Below, in pieces: positions 13,483 to 16,784 of a DNA stretch of 16,784 nt (position 1 is its first letter; every line of letters begins with the position of its first letter). Under the pieces are notes generated by a model. That model had not been told where the DNA came from. It saw only the letters and a list, made by a program, of their open reading frames with translations, and ran no database searches. The stretch is taken from the NCBI GenBank assembly GCA_028290325.1, contig JAQGJY010000077.1, forward strand, positions 1-16,784, read 5' to 3'. Source of the stretch: Tardiphaga sp. Lineage in GTDB: Bacteria > Pseudomonadota > Alphaproteobacteria > Rhizobiales > Xanthobacteraceae. The position numbers and the translations under genes are program-made.

Positions 13483-14478
13483 ATGGTGTCACGTCGCGTC
13501 GCGGCCCGCCGGGTTGCGCTGGGTTTTCTCGCCGTTCTCGTTTCCGCCGGGAGCGTGGTGTTTGCGCAGCGCGCGTGGGCGATCGATTATCCGACCCGTC
13601 CGGTCAAGTTCGTCGTGCCCTATCCCGCCGGCGGCGCGACCGACATTCTGGCGCGGTTGATCGGGCAACGGCTGTCGGAGCGCACCGGTCAACAATTCAT
13701 CATCGAGAACAAGCCGGGCGCCGGCAACAATATCGGCACCGATTCGGTCGCCAAGGCGGAGCCGGACGGCTACACGATCCTGCTGGTCAATCCGGCCAAC
13801 TACATCAACGCCACGCTCTATACGAAGCTGCCGTTCAATTTTCTCCAGGACATCGCGCCGGTGGCGGCGTTCAACCGCACGGCCAATGTGATGACGGTGG
13901 CCAAGGACGTGCCGGCCAAGACCGTGGCGGAGTTCATCGCCTACGTGAAGGCCAATCCCGGCAAGGTCAACATGGCGTCGTCCGGCAACGGCACGTCGGT
14001 GCATCTGTCCGGCGAAATGTTCATGATGATGTCCGGGGCGAAGATGCAGCACGTGCCGTATCGCGGCGCGGCGCTGGCGATTACCGACATGCTCGGCGGT
14101 CAGGTGCAGGTGATCTTCGACAACATGCCGTCGATCATCCAGCACATCCGCGCCGGCAGCCTGCGCGCGCTGGCGGTGACCACCGAAGAGCGCTCGGACC
14201 TGTTGCCGGATGTGCCGCCCGTGAGCGACACCGTGAAAGGCTACGAGGCCAGTGCGCTGTTCGGCATGGGCGCGCCAAAGAAGACGCCGCCGGAGATCAT
14301 CGCCAAGCTCAATGCCGAGGTCAACGCCGTGCTCGCCGAACCGGCGGTCAAGGCCAGACTGGTCGATCTCGGCGGCAACCCCTTGATCGGAACGCCCGAG
14401 GCGTTCGGCAAGATGATCGCGGCCGAGACGGAGAAGTGGAGCAAGGTCGTGAAAGAGGCCGGGCTCAAGGTCGAGTAA
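13483..14478 (+). CDS. Bug/TctC-family periplasmic solute receptor (second copy)
   Basis: The 331-residue protein carries a long basic signal peptide (MVSRRVAARRVALGFLAVLV, cleaved near WAI-DY) and all Bug-family blocks: YPTRPVKFVVPYPAGGATDI, ENKPGAGNNIGTDSVAKAEP, NMASSGNGTSVHLSGEMF, QHVPYRGAALAITDMLGGQV and IRAGSLRALAVTTEERSDLL. GGGAG lies before the ATG. It diverges from the VOC/acyl-CoA ligase pair across a 176-base spacer, so all three may share a control region. This suggests the ligand is an acid that is then activated to a CoA ester. No TctAB permease is present. It shares about the same architecture as the receptor at 7862 but differs clearly in sequence, so it is not a recent duplication. 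Confidence 0.95.
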   Translation: MVSRRVAARRVALGFLAVLVSAGSVVFAQRAWAIDYPTRPVKFVVPYPAGGATDILARLIGQRLSERTGQQFIIENKPGAGNNIGTDSVAKAEPDGYTILLVNPANYINATLYTKLPFNFLQDIAPVAAFNRTANVMTVAKDVPAKTVAEFIAYVKANPGKVNMASSGNGTSVHLSGEMFMMMSGAKMQHVPYRGAALAITDMLGGQVQVIFDNMPSIIQHIRAGSLRALAVTTEERSDLLPDVPPVSDTVKGYEASALFGMGAPKKTPPEIIAKLNAEVNAVLAEPAVKARLVDLGGNPLIGTPEAFGKMIAAETEKWSKVVKEAGLKVE

Positions 14479-14574
14479 CGAGCGCGCGCGCAGCGCGTTG
14501 AGGGAACGATCGCCTCGCGGTGCGGTTTTCGAAGGAACGTGGCCGAGTGCCGCAACCTGACAAGGAGACCTCAC

Positions 14575-14886
14575 ATGCGCGGCATTGTTCTTTCCGCAGC
14601 CATCGCTGTCGCGGCGCTGTCCGCCATCAGCACGACGCCGGCGGCGGCGCGCGATTATCCCTACTGCGCCCAGGGGCGCGGCTTCGGCATTCCCGGCGAC
14701 TGCTCCTATGAAACCTATGAGCAGTGCCTGGCGAGCGCGTCCGGCCGCAACCTGGCCTGCAACATCAATCCGCGCGCGGCGTTCGGTCGTCAGCCGCGCG
14801 GCGGCTATGGCGATGGCGCCTATGTGCCGCGCCAGCGTGGTCATCGCCGCGACCGCGACGATTACTTTGACGACCGCCGTTATTGA
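14575..14886 (+). CDS. DUF3551 family small exported protein
   Basis: The 103-residue protein has a signal peptide (MRGIVLSAAIAVAALSAIST, cleaved near AAA-RD). The Cys-containing core YPYCAQGRGFGIPGDCSYET then YEQCLASASGRNLACNINPR is the DUF3551 signature I know from Bradyrhizobium-type genomes, where it occurs in many copies. Four cysteines at conserved spacing (CAQ, DCS, QCL, ACN) suggest two disulfides in the periplasm. The tail is Gly, Tyr, Arg and Asp rich and probably disordered. AAGGAG precedes the ATG, and an earlier in-frame ATG at 14539 is unlikely. Function is unknown. It ends six bases before the convergent ClpP-like gene. Confidence 0.88.
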   Translation: MRGIVLSAAIAVAALSAISTTPAAARDYPYCAQGRGFGIPGDCSYETYEQCLASASGRNLACNINPRAAFGRQPRGGYGDGAYVPRQRGHRRDRDDYFDDRRY

Positions 14887-14892
14887 GCGACG

Positions 14893-15462
14893 TCAGATCA
14901 CGGCTTCGATCAGGCCCATCTGCTGGGCCTGATCGGCCTCGAGATACCAATTCGACGGCGCCCTCCGCAGCACCTCGTCGATCGTCACCTTCGATCCGAG
15001 TATGAGATTCCGAAATCCCTCGTTCTGAATCGCGATCGAGCATTCGATCTCGTTCAACGCGGCCTTCACCGTGGCCACGCAGCTCGTCAGCGGGCCATCG
15101 AGCCGCAAATCCTTCGCCAACTTGCGTTCGTGAATCATCAGCCGCGTGCCGCGCGTGAGATAGCGGTTCTGGCGCGTGAAAAAGCTCATGAAGGTGGTGC
15201 CGGCGGAATAGATCGCGGCCTTGCCGAGAAACACGAAGCGGCGATCGGGCGACGTTTCGCTCGCGAAGCGGATGTCCTCGCCCATCATCCGCGCGACCTC
15301 CGGATCGCCACCGAGGGTCGATAGCTCGACGACGATGAAATCACGGTCGCCGGTCGCCGCCAACTGCGTGCGAAAATTGGCGTACATGATGTCGTTGACC
15401 ACGCCGTACAGCGCGATCGCGGGGGCCTGGAAAGAGCTCGGGGTCAAAGCTTCGGGGGGCAT
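14893..15462 (-). CDS. ClpP-like serine protease homologue (ClpP/crotonase fold)
   Basis: The 189-residue protein matches the ClpP fold in order and length. The oxyanion strand region is VVELSTLGGDPEVARMMGED (compare NSPGG in ClpP). The nucleophile turn is GKAAIYSAGTTFM, with Ser86. LMIHERK holds His111, and the C-terminal EADQAQQMGLIEAVI corresponds to the ClpP SAxEAxxxGLVDxI helix. By my alignment the third catalytic residue, Asp in ClpP, falls in the stretch RRAPSNWYLEA, where no Asp is seen. The enzyme may use a different acid or a dyad, or be inactive. There is no signal peptide. It is not in an operon with a Clp ATPase. Adjacent TTG and ATG codons are both possible starts, and I prefer ATG at 15462. 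The housekeeping clpP normally sits with clpX, so this is a divergent paralogue. Confidence 0.82.
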   Translation of the reverse strand: MPPEALTPSSFQAPAIALYGVVNDIMYANFRTQLAATGDRDFIVVELSTLGGDPEVARMMGEDIRFASETSPDRRFVFLGKAAIYSAGTTFMSFFTRQNRYLTRGTRLMIHERKLAKDLRLDGPLTSCVATVKAALNEIECSIAIQNEGFRNLILGSKVTIDEVLRRAPSNWYLEADQAQQMGLIEAVI

Positions 15463-15749
15463 CAACAGTCACCATCCTGGGTCGCGGAACCGGCGTCTTT
15501 CAAGCCTCAAGAGTGCAGTTGGTTGCAATGGATTGCCGCCATGCCGCGCAATTAATTCATGGCTGCGGCTGGGCCTGGCCGATCGTTGAGAGCCGTTCGC
15601 CTATCGCGGCATGCTCAGCTGCTATCAGAACGGAGCGCGACATCGACGCCGCGATCTGTCAGGCATCACGTCACTTCCCTGTCGTGAGACCCGGAACACG
15701 ACACCGTATGAGCGATTGACGCCCAGGAAACCCAGGAGAGGCAAGAGCC

Positions 15750-15983
15750 ATGGCTATCATGATGAAGATCGCGCTTGGAGGCTTGCTCGTGATTGGCGTG
15801 GCCGAGATCGGCATCGGCGCGGCGGAAGCGCGTGGCGGCGGCTCGAATTTCATGAACTCGCCCGGCTATCAACGCCGACTTCAAGAGTCACGCGGCTACG
15901 TCCCCAACCGGTCAGGTTCGCTTGTCTCCCGCCCGACCATCGTTGCACCGCCTGTCGCGCGGCGCCACCGTCGGTGGCGCTGA
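15750..15983 (+). CDS. Small Arg-rich exported protein, function unknown
   Basis: The 77-residue protein opens with a hydrophobic segment (IALGGLLVIGVAEIGIGAAE) that looks like a signal peptide ending near AEA-RG. The mature part is short and basic: GGGSNFMNSPGYQRRLQESR, then VPNRSGSLVSRP and a C-terminal ARRHRRWR. A good AGGAGAGGCAAGAG site precedes the ATG, and coding is supported by that and by the signal-like start. Its last codons overlap a perfect hairpin. I recognise no domain. It is flanked by the divergent ClpP-like gene and by the GreA-like gene downstream. Confidence 0.7.
   Translation: MAIMMKIALGGLLVIGVAEIGIGAAEARGGGSNFMNSPGYQRRLQESRGYVPNRSGSLVSRPTIVAPPVARRHRRWR
15962..15980 (+). 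repeat. Perfect 9-bp inverted repeat at the end of the small Arg-rich gene
   Basis: GCGCCACCG (15962-15970), a central T, and CGGTGGCGC (15972-15980) are exact inverted repeats ending at the base before the TGA stop codon. The hairpin may act in transcript stability or as a terminator, but no T-tract follows. Confidence 0.5.
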
Positions 15984-16064
15984 AGCGGCGGCGTAGTCTG
16001 TCGCGCAATCGATACCGGCTGTTCGTGCCAGCGCCGCGACCGGCGCGCCCGCGCCGAGGAGCTT

Positions 16065-16082
16065 AACGCGCGCAAGCGCGTT
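16065..16082. repeat. Stable hairpin with GCAA tetraloop
   Basis: AACGCGC (16065-16071), GCAA and GCGCGTT (16076-16082) form a seven-base-pair stem with a GNRA tetraloop between the small exported-protein gene and the GreA-like gene. No T-run follows on either strand. Confidence 0.55.
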
Positions 16083-16160
16083 GTGCCGCAAGGTTAAATT
16101 CGTCAAACCGAGCGTTGTTCAAAAAATGTTCGGCTGGTCACGGCGTCCGGAGTGCCACCA

Positions 16161-16643
16161 TTGAGCGTTGCTTTCACCAAAGAGGACAGTGCCGAAACGG
16201 CTGCCGAAACCCTGCTGCCGGATCGCGTGATCTCGCCGCACGCGAATCTCGTCACGGCGGCGGGTCTGGCGGCGCTTCAGTTGCAGCTTCAGCAGGCGCG
16301 TCAGGCCTACGAGATGGCCACCCTGATTGAAGACGTGAACGAACGACGGCGTCAGGCCGAAATCCCGGGACGGGACGCGCGCTATTTCGCGGCCCGCGTG
16401 CGGACGGCGCAGCTGGTGCCTGTCGCCACCTCCAACGAGGTGGTCGGGTTCGGCCGCTCGGTGACGTTCCGGCGCGCGGACGGTCGCGTGCAGACCTATC
16501 GCATTGTCGGTGAGGACGAGGCCGATCCGAAAAGCGGATCGATCTCCCATGTGGCTCCGGTGGCCAAGGCGCTCATGGGAAAGACCGTCGGCGACGTCGT
16601 CGGCGCGGGCGATCATGAGCTCGAGGTGATTGCCGTCGACTAG
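16161..16643 (+). CDS. GreA/GreB-family protein with altered catalytic tip
   Basis: GreA factors enter the secondary channel of RNA polymerase and trigger cleavage of backtracked RNA. Here the 160-residue protein has an N-terminal helical region with NLVTAAGLAALQLQLQQARQ and IEDVNERRRQAE, then ARYFAARVRTAQLV. The C-terminal FKBP-like GreA/GreB domain is clear (VVGFGRSVTFRRADGRVQTY, RIVGEDEADPKSGSISHVAP, ALMGKTVGDVV). The loop that in GreA reads GDLKENAEYHAAR reads EIPGRDARYFAAR (67-79), so the two acidic residues needed for Mg2+ binding (Asp41 and Glu44 in E. coli) become Ile68 and Arg71. It may regulate rather than stimulate cleavage. The TTG start at 16161 is preferred since GGAG lies eight bases upstream; a GTG at 16152 overlaps that site. 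Confidence 0.85.
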   Translation: MSVAFTKEDSAETAAETLLPDRVISPHANLVTAAGLAALQLQLQQARQAYEMATLIEDVNERRRQAEIPGRDARYFAARVRTAQLVPVATSNEVVGFGRSVTFRRADGRVQTYRIVGEDEADPKSGSISHVAPVAKALMGKTVGDVVGAGDHELEVIAVD

Positions 16644-16714
16644 CGCGAAAGCGGGCCGACAGCGCTGGACCCCTCGCCTTCGGGAATGCCAAACGTAACC
16701 GCTGAGTCATAGCC

Positions 16715-16772
16715 CTCACAAGCGCGGCCCGAATTGGGGCCGCACTCGTGAGACGATCGCTAGTCGATTTTT
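16715..16772 (+). terminator. Long hairpin with delayed T-tract, probable terminator of the GreA-like gene
   Basis: GCGGCCC (16724-16730), loop GAATTG and GGGCCGC (16737-16743) form a perfect inner stem. CTCAC (16715-16719) and GTGAG (16748-16752) form an outer stem across short unpaired segments. A TTTTT run follows at 16768-16772, 15 bases past the stem, which is farther than usual. Confidence 0.45.
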
Positions 16773-16784
16773 ACGCTAGACGCC

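Noticed and set aside
13489..14844. 451-residue open frame antisense to the second Bug receptor
   Set aside because: Same GC-driven antisense artefact. It also crosses the DUF3551 gene.
16644..16784. Possible tRNA or small RNA at the window end
   Set aside because: The hairpin does not fit a cloverleaf, and no CCA-proximal or anticodon arm can be drawn. A terminator is the simpler reading.

Overview
This high-GC window looks like a chromosome segment from an alphaproteobacterium of the Bradyrhizobium/Rhodopseudomonas/Pseudolabrys kind (Hyphomicrobiales). The evidence is the wording of DnaA and DnaN, a DUF3551-type secreted protein, two orphan Bug-type solute receptors, and palindromic intergenic repeats typical of that group. 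It covers the replication-initiation neighbourhood recF-dnaN-dnaA-(candidate origin)-rpsT and then a stretch of accessory and housekeeping genes.

Layout. 1-69 (-): first 23 codons of recF, cut by the window edge. 93-480: a 388-bp cassette made of a small GIY-YIG nuclease gene between two inverted copies of a palindromic repeat, sitting between recF and dnaN. 509-1627 (-): dnaN. 1628-1887: dnaA-dnaN spacer with competing hairpins. 1888-3321 (-): dnaA. 3322-4548: about 1.2 kb with no credible gene. It holds a 15-bp iteron-like array, a perfect 17-bp palindrome, an AT-rich tract, one near-consensus DnaA box and a cluster of GANTC (CcrM-type) sites, and is a candidate oriC. 4549-5270 (-): rpsT (ribosomal protein S20) with its terminator, two short tandem arrays and a near-consensus sigma-70 promoter with a long leader.

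5324-9652: a dispersed palindromic repeat, a small two-helix membrane protein, msrA, a Wza-type polysaccharide export protein with an internal duplication spaced exactly 100 residues, a Bug receptor, and a (-) pair encoding a secreted BamE/SmpA-like protein and a dienelactone hydrolase. 10168-11259 (+): an HD-GYP protein with a degenerate receiver domain. 11308-13306 (-): a tight two-gene unit, VOC/glyoxalase-fold protein then acyl-CoA synthetase, divergent from a second Bug receptor (13483-14478). This arrangement suggests uptake and CoA activation of an organic acid.

14575-16643: a DUF3551 protein, a convergent ClpP-like protease homologue that appears to lack the usual Asp, a small Arg-rich secreted protein, and a GreA-family protein that appears to have lost the two acidic tip residues needed for transcript cleavage. 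A long hairpin follows it.

The observations most worth a second look are the repeat-flanked GIY-YIG cassette, the origin-like architecture between dnaA and rpsT, and the two catalytically altered paralogues (GreA-like and ClpP-like). I could not run searches. Family calls come from recognising motifs in the translated sequence.
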